Part shown: positions 43,146 through 52,747 of the stretch, piece by piece
Position numbering within the stretch: position 1 is the first letter of the stretch
How the letters are laid out: each line of letters begins with the position of its first letter
Origin: Anaerobacillus isosaccharinicus
GTDB lineage: Bacteria; Bacillota; Bacilli; Bacillales; Anaerobacillaceae
Length of the DNA stretch: 64,000 nt
Reading direction: 5' to 3'
Assembly: GCF_001866075.3 (NCBI RefSeq)
Contig: NZ_CP063356.1
Location: 2,532,164-2,596,163, forward strand
Program-made: the position numbers and the translations under genes
Notes under the pieces: generated by a model
What the model was told of the DNA's origin: nothing
Databases searched by the model: none
The model's input: the letters and a program-made list of their open reading frames with translations, nothing else

Positions 43146-45123
43146 TCGTGGAATTATGACGCAAAATCTTAGAAGTGTTGGTTGGATCGGCATTGCCTAC
43201 TTCTTATGTTTATTTTTTTCCGTACCATTACAAATTTTGATGATCTTTAGTTCTGAAGAGAATTCTAGAATGCACTATTTACATCAAGCGGAGAACTTGT
43301 TTAGGTTTACAGAAGAATTTCAACTAATTCTAATGTTTACAGTACCAGTTCTACTTGCGATCTTTTTATTCCGTTATCTGCATGTGAAATTATCTTCGGA
43401 CTATATTCATAGTTTACCCATCAAACGTGTGGCACTATATCATCAACATTTAATCTTTGGAATTGTTATGCTCATGATCCCAGTTTTACTTACGGGGGTT
43501 ATCTTGCTTGTATTAAGCGGCTTTGTTGATGCCCCAGAATTATTAAAAATTTCTTTAATTGGGCAGTGGGTTGGTTCAACCATCCTCATAAATACGTTTG
43601 TTTTTACAGCATCAGTTTTTGTAGCGATGTTTACTGGAATTTCCGTTTTCCAAGGTGTACTGACTTATATTTTGTTTGTTTTCCCAGCAGGAGTAACCGT
43701 TTTATTTTTTATGAACATAAAATATTTGTTACATGGCTTCGCAGTGGATTATTACTTACACAATCAGATGGAAAGGATTGTCCCATTTGTAACTGCATCT
43801 AAGCTTGTTCGTGAGTCATTATCAGGAATAGAAATTGCGGTATTTTTACTATTAACTTTAATTTCCTACTTAATTGCATTAGTAGCTTATCAAAAAAGGA
43901 AAGTAGAGACGGCCACACAAGCAATTGCTTTCCGTTCACTTCAGCCTGTGTTTTTATATGGAGTAACCTTTTGTTCGATGCTTTTAGGTGGTATGTATTT
44001 TGGTGAAACTCAAGAAGCTCTTGGTTGGCGTATTTTCGGCTATATTATCGCTTCAATCATCGGGTACTTTGTAGCTTTAATGATTTTAGAGAAATCGTGG
44101 CGCGTTCTGACGAAATGGAAAGGTTATAGTATATTTGTGACAATCATGGTGCTTTTAGCTCTATTAATCAGTTTTGATGTAACAGGTTATGAAAATCGAA
44201 TTCCTAGCTTAGATAAGATTGAGCGTGCGTATTTCGGCGAAGGTGTTTATATGATGGATGAAAAGCGTTTTGATTCAGACATACATGACTATAAGTATAG
44301 AGAACGTTACTATTATCAAGAAAAAGAAAATATCGAAAATATTCGCCAACTCCATGAACAAATAGTTAAAACACAAGGTAGGTTTGACCAATATTCTGGT
44401 CACTATCGTAACGCTGTTTTCGGTTATGAGTTAGCAAATGGCAAAATGGTTGTTCGACAATATCGTGTACCTCAAGACTTTTATACAAAACCTAATCAGT
44501 TTTATGGTGCTATTTTGGAGTCAGAAGAGCATAAATGGAATGTTCATGGTGTTTTAAGATTGGATGATGTCACCGAAATTGATAAAATTACGATTATGTC
44601 CAATCGAGGTATGCAACAATTAACGATTACAAATCGTGATGACATCGAAAGCTTCCATCGTACTTTTCAAAAAGAGTTTAAAGAAGAGACGTATGAACAA
44701 TTTCAATCTAACGTTGGATCATGGGCGTCTGTCGATTATTTATTGAAAGATAATCAGCGAGTCTATTCAGCTTGGAAGAAATCATTTGATCAAGTAGAAG
44801 CTTGGTTAGAAGAAAGAAACCTAGTAAAACAAGCGCGCCTAACAGGAGAGGATATTTCTTATGCTATTGTTATTAAAAAAGATAAAGAATATCTCTATGA
44901 TTATATGCGCTACGATGATACGCTAAAGGAGTTTGAAAATAGGCCAGATGCCATTCGGATAGATAACTTTGATCAACTTGAAGAGTGCTTAAAACTATCT
45001 TCCTGGAATGACAGTGGTGATTTTGTGATCGCCTACTATCTTCATGCTGATTACTCTTCACCATTATTTGAGTCGATTGATTTTAATAATGCTCCTACGT
45101 TTATAAAAGAAAAGTTGGAATAA
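43120..45123 (+). CDS. ABC-2-type permease with extracellular domain (667 aa)
   Basis: The N-terminal half has six helices (for example MIPVLLTGVILLVLSGF and LTYILFVFPAGVTVLFFM) ending near residue 355. About 300 soluble residues follow, containing DVTEIDKITIMSNRGMQQLT and acidic helices. This is the DUF6449/YtrF-like pattern of large Bacillus exporters. I took the ATG at 43120 because the ATG at 43111 directly abuts the GAGGG site. It forms one operon with the regulator and ATPase. Confidence 0.85.
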   Translation: MQLKTLLFNRGIMTQNLRSVGWIGIAYFLCLFFSVPLQILMIFSSEENSRMHYLHQAENLFRFTEEFQLILMFTVPVLLAIFLFRYLHVKLSSDYIHSLPIKRVALYHQHLIFGIVMLMIPVLLTGVILLVLSGFVDAPELLKISLIGQWVGSTILINTFVFTASVFVAMFTGISVFQGVLTYILFVFPAGVTVLFFMNIKYLLHGFAVDYYLHNQMERIVPFVTASKLVRESLSGIEIAVFLLLTLISYLIALVAYQKRKVETATQAIAFRSLQPVFLYGVTFCSMLLGGMYFGETQEALGWRIFGYIIASIIGYFVALMILEKSWRVLTKWKGYSIFVTIMVLLALLISFDVTGYENRIPSLDKIERAYFGEGVYMMDEKRFDSDIHDYKYRERYYYQEKENIENIRQLHEQIVKTQGRFDQYSGHYRNAVFGYELANGKMVVRQYRVPQDFYTKPNQFYGAILESEEHKWNVHGVLRLDDVTEIDKITIMSNRGMQQLTITNRDDIESFHRTFQKEFKEETYEQFQSNVGSWASVDYLLKDNQRVYSAWKKSFDQVEAWLEERNLVKQARLTGEDISYAIVIKKDKEYLYDYMRYDDTLKEFENRPDAIRIDNFDQLEECLKLSSWNDSGDFVIAYYLHADYSSPLFESIDFNNAPTFIKEKLE

Positions 45124-45128
45124 TAAAG

Positions 45129-45167
45129 AAGGATAAACACTAGTTTTTTGGCCTAGTGTTTATCCTT
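45129..45167 (+). terminator. Terminator of the GntR/ABC operon
   Basis: AAGGATAAACACTAG pairs with CTAGTGTTTATCCTT. Confidence 0.85.
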
Positions 45168-45187
45168 TAATTGTTAAGGGAAGGCAG

Positions 45188-45688
45188 CTAAGCTTGGTGA
45201 GGACGATCACCAAGCTTATTTTTTTGTAGATCATTCTTGAAAAACCAACTAAAGAAACCTCGTAATAGAAAGAGTGTCGCGTAAACACTCATCCAAGTAA
45301 CTGTCCAATGCCAGCTTACGTAATGGATAAGGTCTGTATTTTTTTCGATTATCACTTCTGGAATTGTGATAGCTGTACATATGAAACAGTAATAAAGAAT
45401 ACGTCTAAAGAGACTGCTGTTTGTTGGATAAAAATAGTTAAAAAAAATACCAATGACTGGATAGACAAAAAACTCAAATGTAAAACTTGTTTGATTTACA
45501 GAAGCCAATTCCCGCACTGGATATTCAATTAAATTCCACTGTACGACTAGAATACCGAGAAACCAAGCACTAAATTGTTGAAATAAAAAAGAAATACTTG
45601 CTTTTCGATAATGATGATATGGAATAAAAAATAAGGAAATAATTGTGGCAGACCAGACGACATAAAGAATTGTTACTTCAATACTCAT
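45188..45688 (-). CDS. CBO0543-family membrane protein
   Basis: The 166-residue protein has five membrane helices. The segment EYPVRELASVNQTSFTFEFF then YPVIGIFFNYFYPTNSS is shared in order with the upstream gene (APVREFPDATKVNFSLEYI then FQLWYPENKG). The ATG overlaps the stop of that gene by 4 nt, so the two are translationally coupled paralogues. Function is unknown. Confidence 0.78.
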   Translation of the reverse strand: MSIEVTILYVVWSATIISLFFIPYHHYRKASISFLFQQFSAWFLGILVVQWNLIEYPVRELASVNQTSFTFEFFVYPVIGIFFNYFYPTNSSLFRRILYYCFICTAITIPEVIIEKNTDLIHYVSWHWTVTWMSVYATLFLLRGFFSWFFKNDLQKNKLGDRPHQA

Positions 45689-46179
45689 GAAGGGCTAACC
45701 CCTATTGTATTAGTTGATACGGGCTTCATAAACCAGACAATATATCTTCTAACTAACAGCAACTCAATTGTGAAGTTACAAAAACTCCGAATTAAATTAT
45801 CGATATTTACACTCATTAGTTCTGTCAGTTCACCAACAATGAGCATAAAAAATAAAATCCCAGCTACAGTTACAATATAATGAACAGTGCGTCTAACCTT
45901 CCCTTTATTTTCAGGATACCAAAGTTGAAACAGTACAGCAGCAGTGGGAAAGGCAATATACTCTAAAGAAAAATTGACTTTTGTCGCATCTGGAAACTCA
46001 CGTACGGGAGCTGATAAAAGACCGAAATAGGTAAGAGTAATACTGAAAATCCAGGTTAATGTTTGAAAAAAAAGGAAGACGGCAACCATTTCACGACGTC
46101 GTGATTTTGGAATTACTTTATAGAGAATGACTGGTAAAGTTATCCATAGCACGAATAGAACGATTTGTTCATTGGTCAA
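45685..46179 (-). CDS. CBO0543-family membrane protein
   Basis: The 164-residue protein has five membrane helices and the family motif APVREFPDATKVNFSLEYI. TTG at 46179 is 8 nt after GGAGG, which fits better than the GTG at 46188 that overlaps the ribosome site. It is the first gene of a two-gene operon with the paralogue above. No catalytic residues are evident. Confidence 0.78.
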   Translation of the reverse strand: MTNEQIVLFVLWITLPVILYKVIPKSRRREMVAVFLFFQTLTWIFSITLTYFGLLSAPVREFPDATKVNFSLEYIAFPTAAVLFQLWYPENKGKVRRTVHYIVTVAGILFFMLIVGELTELMSVNIDNLIRSFCNFTIELLLVRRYIVWFMKPVSTNTIGVSPS

Positions 46180-46328
46180 TTTTAACACCTCCTATAGGAG
46201 TTAGTATCTCATAGTGTTTTTTGACTTATGCGAAAAAAGTTTTATATCTAAACCATTTTACCAAAATAAAAATGTTGTGGTTTTCATAGTCTTTCAGCTA
46301 ATCTATGGATAGAAGTTTTAGGAAGGAT

Positions 46329-47282
46329 ATGAATTGCGTGACGACTGAACAATTTTTTACTAATAAATATGGAATCGTTTTAGCTGCGGTCGTATGTACA
46401 GCTCTATGGGGGAGTGCATTTCCAGTAATTAAATTAAGCTATGAAGCTCTTAATATCCAGCAAGGGGACACAGCGCAGCAAGTTTTATTTGCGGGTTACC
46501 GCTTTTTTCTTGCGGCATTGCTAATTTTTCTATTTATGGCAAGCTTTAAGAAAAAAATTCGCTATGAACAAGGGTCACTGAAGCCATTATTGATCCTCGG
46601 CTTTTTCCAAACATTTTTTCAATATGTACTCTTTTATGTCGGTTTAAGTTATAGCACGGGAATACAAGGAGCGATTATTGCTGGGACGATTTCGTTCTTT
46701 CAAATTATTTTTGCCCATTTTATGTACGCAAACGATAAACTATCGATGCGCAAAACTGTGGGACTTTTTGTTGGTTTTACTGGTGTTATTCTCGTGAACG
46801 TAACGAGGGGAACGTTTGAATTTCAATATGGCTTTGGAGAGCTTTGTTTAACAATTGCCATGGTTTCATGCGCCTATGGAAATATCTTAGCAAGGAACGC
46901 ATCGGCTAAGCTGAATGTGATGTATTTAACAGCATCCCAAATGTTGTTAGGTGGAATTGGTTTATTAAGTGTCGGAGTTGTTTTTGCGGGGTGGATGCCA
47001 TTTCAATTTACACCATACTCACTTGGACTACTGTTCTATTTGGCCGTTTTATCTTCAAGTGGATTTGTCATTTGGAATAATATCATGAAATATAATTACG
47101 TTGGTCAAGTATCGATGTATTTGTTTTTAATACCAGTGTTTGGAGTGCTTTTATCGTCATTCCTACTTAATGAAATCATCCATATTTTTGTTTTGCTTGG
47201 ACTGATGTTTGTAACAACGGGGATTATTATAGTGAACCGAAAAAAGCCTACGCGGGCACAGGTGTTGAAGTCAGTTAGTTGA
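46329..47282 (+). CDS. EamA-type DMT-superfamily permease
   Basis: The protein has ten membrane helices in two EamA halves. It starts with IVLAAVVCTALWGSAFPVIK and shows FVGFTGVILVN and the second-half motif SSGFVIWNNIMKY. Metabolite efflux is the usual role; cargo unknown. The start is uncertain among ATG 46305, ATG 46329 and GTG 46338. I favour 46329 or 46338 because an AGGAAGG site precedes them. Confidence 0.87.
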   Translation: MNCVTTEQFFTNKYGIVLAAVVCTALWGSAFPVIKLSYEALNIQQGDTAQQVLFAGYRFFLAALLIFLFMASFKKKIRYEQGSLKPLLILGFFQTFFQYVLFYVGLSYSTGIQGAIIAGTISFFQIIFAHFMYANDKLSMRKTVGLFVGFTGVILVNVTRGTFEFQYGFGELCLTIAMVSCAYGNILARNASAKLNVMYLTASQMLLGGIGLLSVGVVFAGWMPFQFTPYSLGLLFYLAVLSSSGFVIWNNIMKYNYVGQVSMYLFLIPVFGVLLSSFLLNEIIHIFVLLGLMFVTTGIIIVNRKKPTRAQVLKSVS

Positions 47283-47309
47283 AAATAATGGATAAAGTTG
47301 TGAATTCAT

Positions 47310-47487
47310 GGTAGTAGAGCACGATTATCGACAATACTGAAATGATAAGGCACTAATGGTGCGTAATAGAGCCCGAAAATCGTTGAAGCTGAAAAACTGG
47401 GTCACTAATACGCCTGCTGAATAATGCCGAAAATCATAAGACAAAAAAGCTGGGGCACTAATGATACGAATTAGCGCCCAACAATAA
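47310..47487. repeat. Imperfect tandem repeats of about 55-65 bp
   Basis: Units containing GCACTAATGGTGCG, GTCACTAATACGCC or GCACTAATGATACG alternate with CCGAAAATCGTTGAAG or CCGAAAATCATAAGA. At least three degenerate copies are present. They resemble low-complexity intergenic repeats of other Bacillaceae. Confidence 0.5.
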
Positions 47488-47634
47488 TTAAATAAAACCA
47501 TTATGTTTAATTTCATCAATCGATTCCTGAATTTTGAGATGATGTACAATTGTCATGACAATAATAATGATACTTAGGCAACTTGATAAAATCGTGCTGC
47601 TAATCAATAATCGTTTAACTTTATGATTGAACAT
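47488..47634 (-). CDS. Small single-pass membrane protein (48 aa)
   Basis: The frame encodes MFNHKVKRLLISSTIL followed by a hydrophobic helix (CLSIIIIVMTIVHHL) and a short charged tail. GGTGGGTGAT precedes the ATG by 4 nt on the minus strand. The basic N-terminus and single helix look like a genuine small membrane protein. I know no family. Confidence 0.5.
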   Translation of the reverse strand: MFNHKVKRLLISSTILSSCLSIIIIVMTIVHHLKIQESIDEIKHNGFI

Positions 47635-47815
47635 AGCGATCACCCACCATTTTTTTCTTTAGTATGTTTAATTATTAGGGGAAATATTTATTTAAGCGTT
47701 TATTTTCGTTGAGAACTAACATAGAACAATCATTAGAAATGAATGACGAAAAAGTTGTATACTATTTTTAATAGCGTATCTATTGAAAAATACTAACCAG
47801 AAGGGTGGCTATAAC

Positions 47816-48382
47816 ATGAAAAAGATTGCCGTTTTTTGTGGTTCAAGCTCGGGGTTTGATCCTTGTTATATGGAAGCAGCAAGAGCGTTAGGGAAGAAAC
47901 TAGCCGAAGAAAAAATAGATCTTATTTATGGTGGTGCACAAGTTGGGTGCATGGGTGCTGTCGCAGATGCCGTGATTGAAAGTGGTGGGAATGTCATTGG
48001 TGTTATTCCTAAAAAGCTAATGAGAGTAGAAATTGCTCATGATAATTTAACCGAGTTACACGTCGTTGAAACGATGCATGAACGAAAAGCAATGATGGCT
48101 GAACTTGCCGATGGGTTTATTGCGATGCCAGGTGGATCTGGAACATTAGAAGAGTGGTTTGAAGTGTTAACATGGGCACAAATCGGTTATCACCAAAAAC
48201 CATGCAGCTTGTTAAACGTAAATAATTACTACACACCGCTCTTAAGCTTATTCGACCATATGATTGAACAAGGCTTTGTCAGGGAGGAATATCGCCCATT
48301 AATTATCATGGAACAAGATCCAGCAAAACTGGTTCATAGGCTTCAAAATTATCAACCGACATATGTACATAAGTGGGATTAA
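47816..48382 (+). CDS. LOG-family nucleotide 5'-monophosphate phosphoribohydrolase
   Basis: The 188-residue protein shows IAVFCGSSSG, LIYGGAQVGCMG, VIPKKLM, HERKAMM and the catalytic motif PGGSGTLEE. LOG/YvdD proteins cleave cytokinin-type or AMP nucleotides to base and ribose 5-phosphate. ATG at 47816 follows AAGGGTGG; the frame upstream lacks a site. It is monocistronic with a hairpin terminator. Confidence 0.93.
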   Translation: MKKIAVFCGSSSGFDPCYMEAARALGKKLAEEKIDLIYGGAQVGCMGAVADAVIESGGNVIGVIPKKLMRVEIAHDNLTELHVVETMHERKAMMAELADGFIAMPGGSGTLEEWFEVLTWAQIGYHQKPCSLLNVNNYYTPLLSLFDHMIEQGFVREEYRPLIIMEQDPAKLVHRLQNYQPTYVHKWD

Positions 48383-48403
48383 GGAGCAGAAATGCTCCTT
48401 TAC
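48381..48403 (+). terminator. Terminator after the LOG gene
   Basis: AAGGAGCA pairs with TGCTCCTT around GAAA. Confidence 0.7.
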
Positions 48404-48562
48404 AAATCTCCTCTTCCTTTTTTTAAAAAAATTCAGCTGCACATCAGTTAGGTGGTTATTAAAAAGCCCTAAAATTTGCCAGGCTACTAGTATTTATGGT
48501 TAAAATAGCTTAAAAGGCTTTAAATTATATTATCGAATACCTTGGCAAAGGAAGGGTAACTC

Positions 48563-49021
48563 ATGAAAAATGCTCGTTTATATGAAACGCATATTCAAAC
48601 AACCAATCTAGAGGAAGCTATTGCGTTCTATCAAAGTATTGAATTAGAGCTAGCTTATGTAATTCAGGGTAGGCGTGTAGCTTTTTTTTGGCTAGGCGAC
48701 AGTTTAAAAAAAGAGCAAATGCTAGGCATATGGGAAGTGTCTAGTGAAAATTTTAGAAAATCACATTTTGCTTTTCATGTACCGTATGAAGCATTACTAA
48801 AGGTTCCGAGCTATCTAGCACAAAAAGAGATTAAATTAACAGCAAGTTTTGGACTGGATGCAAGTGAACCAGTTGTACATTCATGGATGCCAGCGGCGAG
48901 CTATTATTTTTCTGATAGAGATGGAAATTCGTTAGAATATATTACTGTTCTACAAGGAGATCCCATCCCAGAGCTAGGGGTCGTTCATCTAAGCAAATGG
49001 GAGCAAGCAAGTAAGAGATAA
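48563..49021 (+). CDS. Glyoxalase/VOC-family protein
   Basis: The 152-residue protein has the beta-alpha-beta VOC repeat: ETHIQTTNLEEAIAFYQSIE in the first half and SYYFSDRDGNSLEYITVL in the second. His (ETHIQ) and Glu (SLEYI) are at metal-ligand positions. Substrate is unknown. GAAGGGTAAC precedes the ATG; a strong terminator follows. Confidence 0.85.
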   Translation: MKNARLYETHIQTTNLEEAIAFYQSIELELAYVIQGRRVAFFWLGDSLKKEQMLGIWEVSSENFRKSHFAFHVPYEALLKVPSYLAQKEIKLTASFGLDASEPVVHSWMPAASYYFSDRDGNSLEYITVLQGDPIPELGVVHLSKWEQASKR

Positions 49022-49030
49022 ATAGATATT

Positions 49031-49060
49031 AAGATTAGTCAATTTGACTAATCTTTTTTT
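49031..49060 (+). terminator. Terminator after VOC gene
   Basis: AAGATTAGTCAA pairs with TTGACTAATCTT and is followed by TTTTT. The rest of the gap to 49352 shows only a weak TCTGGAT/ATCCAGA pair. Confidence 0.85.
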
Positions 49061-49352
49061 ATGAAAAAAAGGTGTACCATTTTCCTAACCAAACGTAAAA
49101 AAGATCTCATTTAAGCGCTATAACATCTTAAAAAAAACCTTCTGGATAAATATCTTAAACTGCTTATACGACTTCACACATCCAGATTAACCTTTTCGTA
49201 ATTTAACCTATTACAAGTATTTCCCTGTGCTTTAAACTACGACTTCGACGGTGCGATCAGAATTTTTTTGAAGATGACTTATGTCACTTCGTCTTTAAGA
49301 ACTGTGCGATATAGTTAAAGAAAAATGAAAATTATTAAGTTAGGAGATTATC

Positions 49353-50051
49353 ATGGGGTGTACTCAAAACTGTAATCTTAGTAGTACGTGCTTAAATGTA
49401 GTACCTATTTTTCAAGGCATGACTCAAGACGACCTAGCCATTTTACAGGGGGTAGTTACAAGCCGCCGTTTTAATAAAGGAGAAATTGTTTTTAGAGAGG
49501 GTGAAAGTTCAAAAGCTCTTTTCATTATTCAAAAAGGATTAATCAAACTTGCAAAAGTTTCAGTTGATGGAAAAGAACAAATTATTCGTTTGCAATTTGA
49601 AGGTGATTTCTTTGGGCAGTTTTCATTACTTCAAAATGAGAACCATTATGCAAATGCAGAAACTCTAGAGGAAACCATTATTTGTACAATTGAAAAACAG
49701 CCATTTATCGAAGCGTTGGAACGAAGTCCAAACATGGCGCTTCGTTTTATCAGTGCCTTAAATAACCGCTTGCATCATGCAGATGAGTGGATGAGTGTAT
49801 TAAGCTTAATGGATGTTGAACAGCGGTTAGCGCGGGTAATTTTGTTATTTTCAGAGAAGCTAGCAATAGCAAATGGCCAGTTCACACTTCCAATCTCTAA
49901 AAAAGACTTAGCTTCTTTAATAGGAACGACGCCTGAAACTCTAAGCCGCAAACTAGTAGCTTTTGTCGAAAAACAAATTCTAGTCTTAAAGCAGCGTCGA
50001 GATATTCAGGTCGTCGATCAAGACAAACTTAAATTAATAGCAGGATTATAA
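49353..50051 (+). CDS. CRP/FNR-family regulator with FNR-type cysteines
   Basis: The 232-residue protein has C3, C7 and C13 at the N-terminus (CX3CX5C) and C111 in ETIICTIEK, which corresponds to the fourth cluster ligand C122 of E. coli FNR. A cyclic-nucleotide-fold domain and a DNA-binding domain with recognition helix TPETLSRKL (the E-x2-SR class) follow. An oxygen-labile [4Fe-4S] cluster is therefore likely, which would make it an anaerobic regulator. The FNR-like box at 1147 is a possible target. A GGAGA site precedes the start. Confidence 0.88.
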   Translation: MGCTQNCNLSSTCLNVVPIFQGMTQDDLAILQGVVTSRRFNKGEIVFREGESSKALFIIQKGLIKLAKVSVDGKEQIIRLQFEGDFFGQFSLLQNENHYANAETLEETIICTIEKQPFIEALERSPNMALRFISALNNRLHHADEWMSVLSLMDVEQRLARVILLFSEKLAIANGQFTLPISKKDLASLIGTTPETLSRKLVAFVEKQILVLKQRRDIQVVDQDKLKLIAGL

Positions 50052-50091
50052 CAAGATAAGCGCAGGAGCTTTGGTTAGACATGACATTCAT

Positions 50092-50337
50092 TTAAAATTT
50101 CACTGCCATGATCCGGTAGTGCTCTGGAGCCAGTTCATTAATAATTGCCGTCATTCCTAAAGTAGTTAACGCAGTAACCAATGGTTCTGCTCGAAGCAGT
50201 AAATGGATTTCAAAAACTGTCCCTGTTGGGGCTTTTTTTACATAATCCAATATTTGATTTCGTGGATGTTCACCGTTTTTAATTTTTTCACGGACATCAA
50301 TAATAGCTTTATTAGCGTCTAATTGTACATTAAGCAT
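50092..50337 (-). CDS. DUF2249-like small protein (81 aa)
   Basis: The protein has the alternating strand/helix pattern of DUF2249: LDANKAIIDVREKIKNGEHP, GTVFEIHLLLRAEPLV and INELAPEHYRIMAVKF. It overlaps the 3' end of the GGDEF-EAL gene by 8 nt and is coupled to it. DUF2249 members occur with redox and nitrogen-oxide genes, but the function is unknown. Confidence 0.65.
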   Translation of the reverse strand: MLNVQLDANKAIIDVREKIKNGEHPRNQILDYVKKAPTGTVFEIHLLLRAEPLVTALTTLGMTAIINELAPEHYRIMAVKF

Positions 50338-51955
50338 TTTTTTGGACCACCTTTTTGGTTTTATTTAAAAAATCTATAACGTTAGCAGAAGGAAGGGGTT
50401 TACTAAAATAGAAGCCTTGAACGGCATCACACGAAGACTTCTTAACGTATGACAACTGTTTATACGTTTCTACCCCTTCTGCGACTACATTTAAATTTAG
50501 ATCATGTGCTAAGGTTGTAATTGCCGTTGTTAAGGCTTTACTACTAGGGTTTATATCGATGTCAAAAATAAATGATCGATCAATTTTCAAAGTATTTACC
50601 GGTAATTTTTTTAAATAATTTAATGAAGAATATCCTGTACCAAAATCATCAATCGATATTTGTACACCAAGATCCTTTAATTGCTGAAGAACTGAAACGG
50701 CGGAATCAATATCATGGATAACCATACTTTCAGTAATCTCAAGCTCAAGAAGACTTGGGTCAATCTTTGTTTCCTTGATGACAGCTTCGATTTTTTCAAC
50801 AATATTTTTTTGGAGAAATTGTTGTGCTGATAGATTTACAGCAACGTGGAGAGAGTAAAATCCTGCTCTTTCCCACTGCTTAATTTGTAAGCAAGCATTC
50901 TTTAGTACCCAATCACCAATCGGTAAAATTAAGCCTGTTTCTTCGGCAATAGGAATAAAATCTGAAGGTGGAATCATGCCAAAATCAGGGTGATTCCATC
51001 TTAATAGTGCTTCGAAACCTAGAATTCTATTTGTTTTCAAATCTAGCTGAGGCTGATAACTTATCGATAATTGATGATTATCTATTGCTTTGCGCAAATC
51101 ATTCTCAATGATTAACCTCTCAAAGGCACCTGCATTGACCTCCACTTTCGCCATTTCAAATTGATTTCTCCCCTTTTTCTTTGCCCGGTACATCGCAGAA
51201 TCAGCATTTGAAATTAGTACTTCGGCTTCATCACCATCATACGGATACAAGCTCACTCCAATACTAGTTGTAATATGAATTTCAATCTCGTTCAAATGAA
51301 AAGGAAGTGCAAATTGTTCTAAAATGATTTTTGTTAATTTCTCTGCATCTGCTTCACTCTCGATACCCTCCAAAATACAAATAAACTCGTCACCACCCAT
51401 TCTTGCAACGATATGGTCATTACCAAGACTAGATTTAAGTCGTTGTGAAACTTGTTGCAAAAGGAGATCGCCATAAGAATGCCCTAACGTATCATTAACA
51501 AATTTAAATCGATCAAGATCTAAAAAAAGCACTGCAAAGATTCGTTCGTTTTGTCGAGAATAAGTAAGGGTTTTCTGGAGTTCTTGTTGAAGCAAAAATC
51601 GATTAGGGAGCTTCGTTAGCGAATCAAGTCCGCTTTTTTGAAAGGTTGAAAATAAAAACATCTTATGGGTTGTCTCACCTAAGTCATTTTCGACTGGATT
51701 TGTCGTAAGCCAATGGTTAAGTAGACTACCATTTTTCCTTTTAAGATTAATCTCACCTTGCCAGCTACAAGGAGTAGGTTGAGTAAAGAAATTACTTGCT
51801 TTTTTATGAAGCACCTCGGTCTCATCGTAACCACTTATTTGTAGGAATGCGGAATTGACAAACTGAACTGTGCCCGCTAAATCAATTATCAAAATTCCAT
51901 CGTTAAATTGTTGCAAGGCATCTTTGTAGAAATTTTCTACATCTTTCGCCATCAT
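50330..51955 (-). CDS. PAS-GGDEF-EAL cyclic-di-GMP protein
   Basis: The 541-residue cytoplasmic protein has a PAS domain (residues 10-120, ILIIDLAGTVQFVNSAF). An intact diguanylate cyclase motif follows (RMGGDEFICIL), then a phosphodiesterase EAL domain (GFEALLRWNHP, SIDDFGTGYSSL). Both active sites look complete, so it may make and degrade cyclic-di-GMP under PAS control. The start follows GAGGTG. It forms an operon with the DUF2249 gene. Confidence 0.93.
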   Translation of the reverse strand: MMAKDVENFYKDALQQFNDGILIIDLAGTVQFVNSAFLQISGYDETEVLHKKASNFFTQPTPCSWQGEINLKRKNGSLLNHWLTTNPVENDLGETTHKMFLFSTFQKSGLDSLTKLPNRFLLQQELQKTLTYSRQNERIFAVLFLDLDRFKFVNDTLGHSYGDLLLQQVSQRLKSSLGNDHIVARMGGDEFICILEGIESEADAEKLTKIILEQFALPFHLNEIEIHITTSIGVSLYPYDGDEAEVLISNADSAMYRAKKKGRNQFEMAKVEVNAGAFERLIIENDLRKAIDNHQLSISYQPQLDLKTNRILGFEALLRWNHPDFGMIPPSDFIPIAEETGLILPIGDWVLKNACLQIKQWERAGFYSLHVAVNLSAQQFLQKNIVEKIEAVIKETKIDPSLLELEITESMVIHDIDSAVSVLQQLKDLGVQISIDDFGTGYSSLNYLKKLPVNTLKIDRSFIFDIDINPSSKALTTAITTLAHDLNLNVVAEGVETYKQLSYVKKSSCDAVQGFYFSKPLPSANVIDFLNKTKKVVQKNA

Positions 51956-52084
51956 TTCTTTCACCTCGTGAAATCAGCCATTACAATTATCATACTGAGT
52001 AAAACCATCCATGTAATTGATATAAATCAAGGTTATTAACAACTTTCTTTGTGATAATGAAAGAAAAAAATGGAGTTGAATTTC

Positions 52085-52534
52085 GTGAATTTATTCACTT
52101 TTGATGATATGAAAAATATTAAACGCAAAACTCTAGGCGATGCTGTTCCATTAGAGCTTTTTCGTTCTGTTCGGTTAATCGGCATGTACCAAGGATTACC
52201 TATGAAAGGGAAAAATACGACACTAGCAGTAGGACGTAAAATTGGTGAAAGTATGGAAGTAACCTCACTTGAAGAGGCTTTGCAGTTATTTGAGGAGTTA
52301 AAAATCGGTATCCCAAGGGTTATTGAGAAAAACGGAAGTGAACTACATATAGCAATTGAAGATTGCTTTTGTGAGGGTCTTCCTGTCCATGAAGGAAATA
52401 TGGTTTGTGATTTAGAGGGTGCTATTCTTGAAGGTGCGCTTTCACCCATTTATAAAGGCAAAATTCATGTTCGTGAGGTTAAGTGTAATGTTAACGGTGA
52501 TGCGGAATGTGAGTATAAGATTAGATTTTCGTAA
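52085..52534 (+). CDS. V4R-domain protein
   Basis: The roughly 149-residue protein carries the V4R fold: LFRSVRLIGMYQGLPM, IEDCFCEGLPV, MVCDLEGAILEGAL and VREVKCNVNGDAECEYKI. Several conserved Cys could bind metal or heme. V4R domains act as small-ligand sensors or as parts of reductases. GTG at 52085 is 9 nt after GGAG; an ATG at 52070 is the alternative. It lies divergent from the GGDEF-EAL gene. Confidence 0.75.
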   Translation: MNLFTFDDMKNIKRKTLGDAVPLELFRSVRLIGMYQGLPMKGKNTTLAVGRKIGESMEVTSLEEALQLFEELKIGIPRVIEKNGSELHIAIEDCFCEGLPVHEGNMVCDLEGAILEGALSPIYKGKIHVREVKCNVNGDAECEYKIRFS

Positions 52535-52651
52535 CAATATCCCTAGAAAATCCAAGCGTCTTGGGATCTGCGAGTAGATTAGAGACTTAGCATAAAGATG
52601 CATATATTTATTCAATTACTTTTTTGGGACACTCTATTAGTGTACTATTTA

Positions 52652-52687
52652 GAACACAGTGGTTACCTAAAAGGAATCACTGTGTTC
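52652..52687 (+). terminator. Hairpin after V4R gene
   Basis: GAACACAGTG pairs with CACTGTGTTC and is followed by TCTTGT. Confidence 0.65.
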
Positions 52688-52747
52688 TCTTGTATATTGA
52701 AACCTTTCTTAGTCTTTAAACGTCAATAGTAGAGGAGGGAGATGTAT

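Noticed and set aside
49061-49352. Search for a riboswitch or RNA gene in the gap before the FNR-like gene
   Set aside because: Only a 7-bp complementary pair with a 37-nt loop was seen; no known motif.
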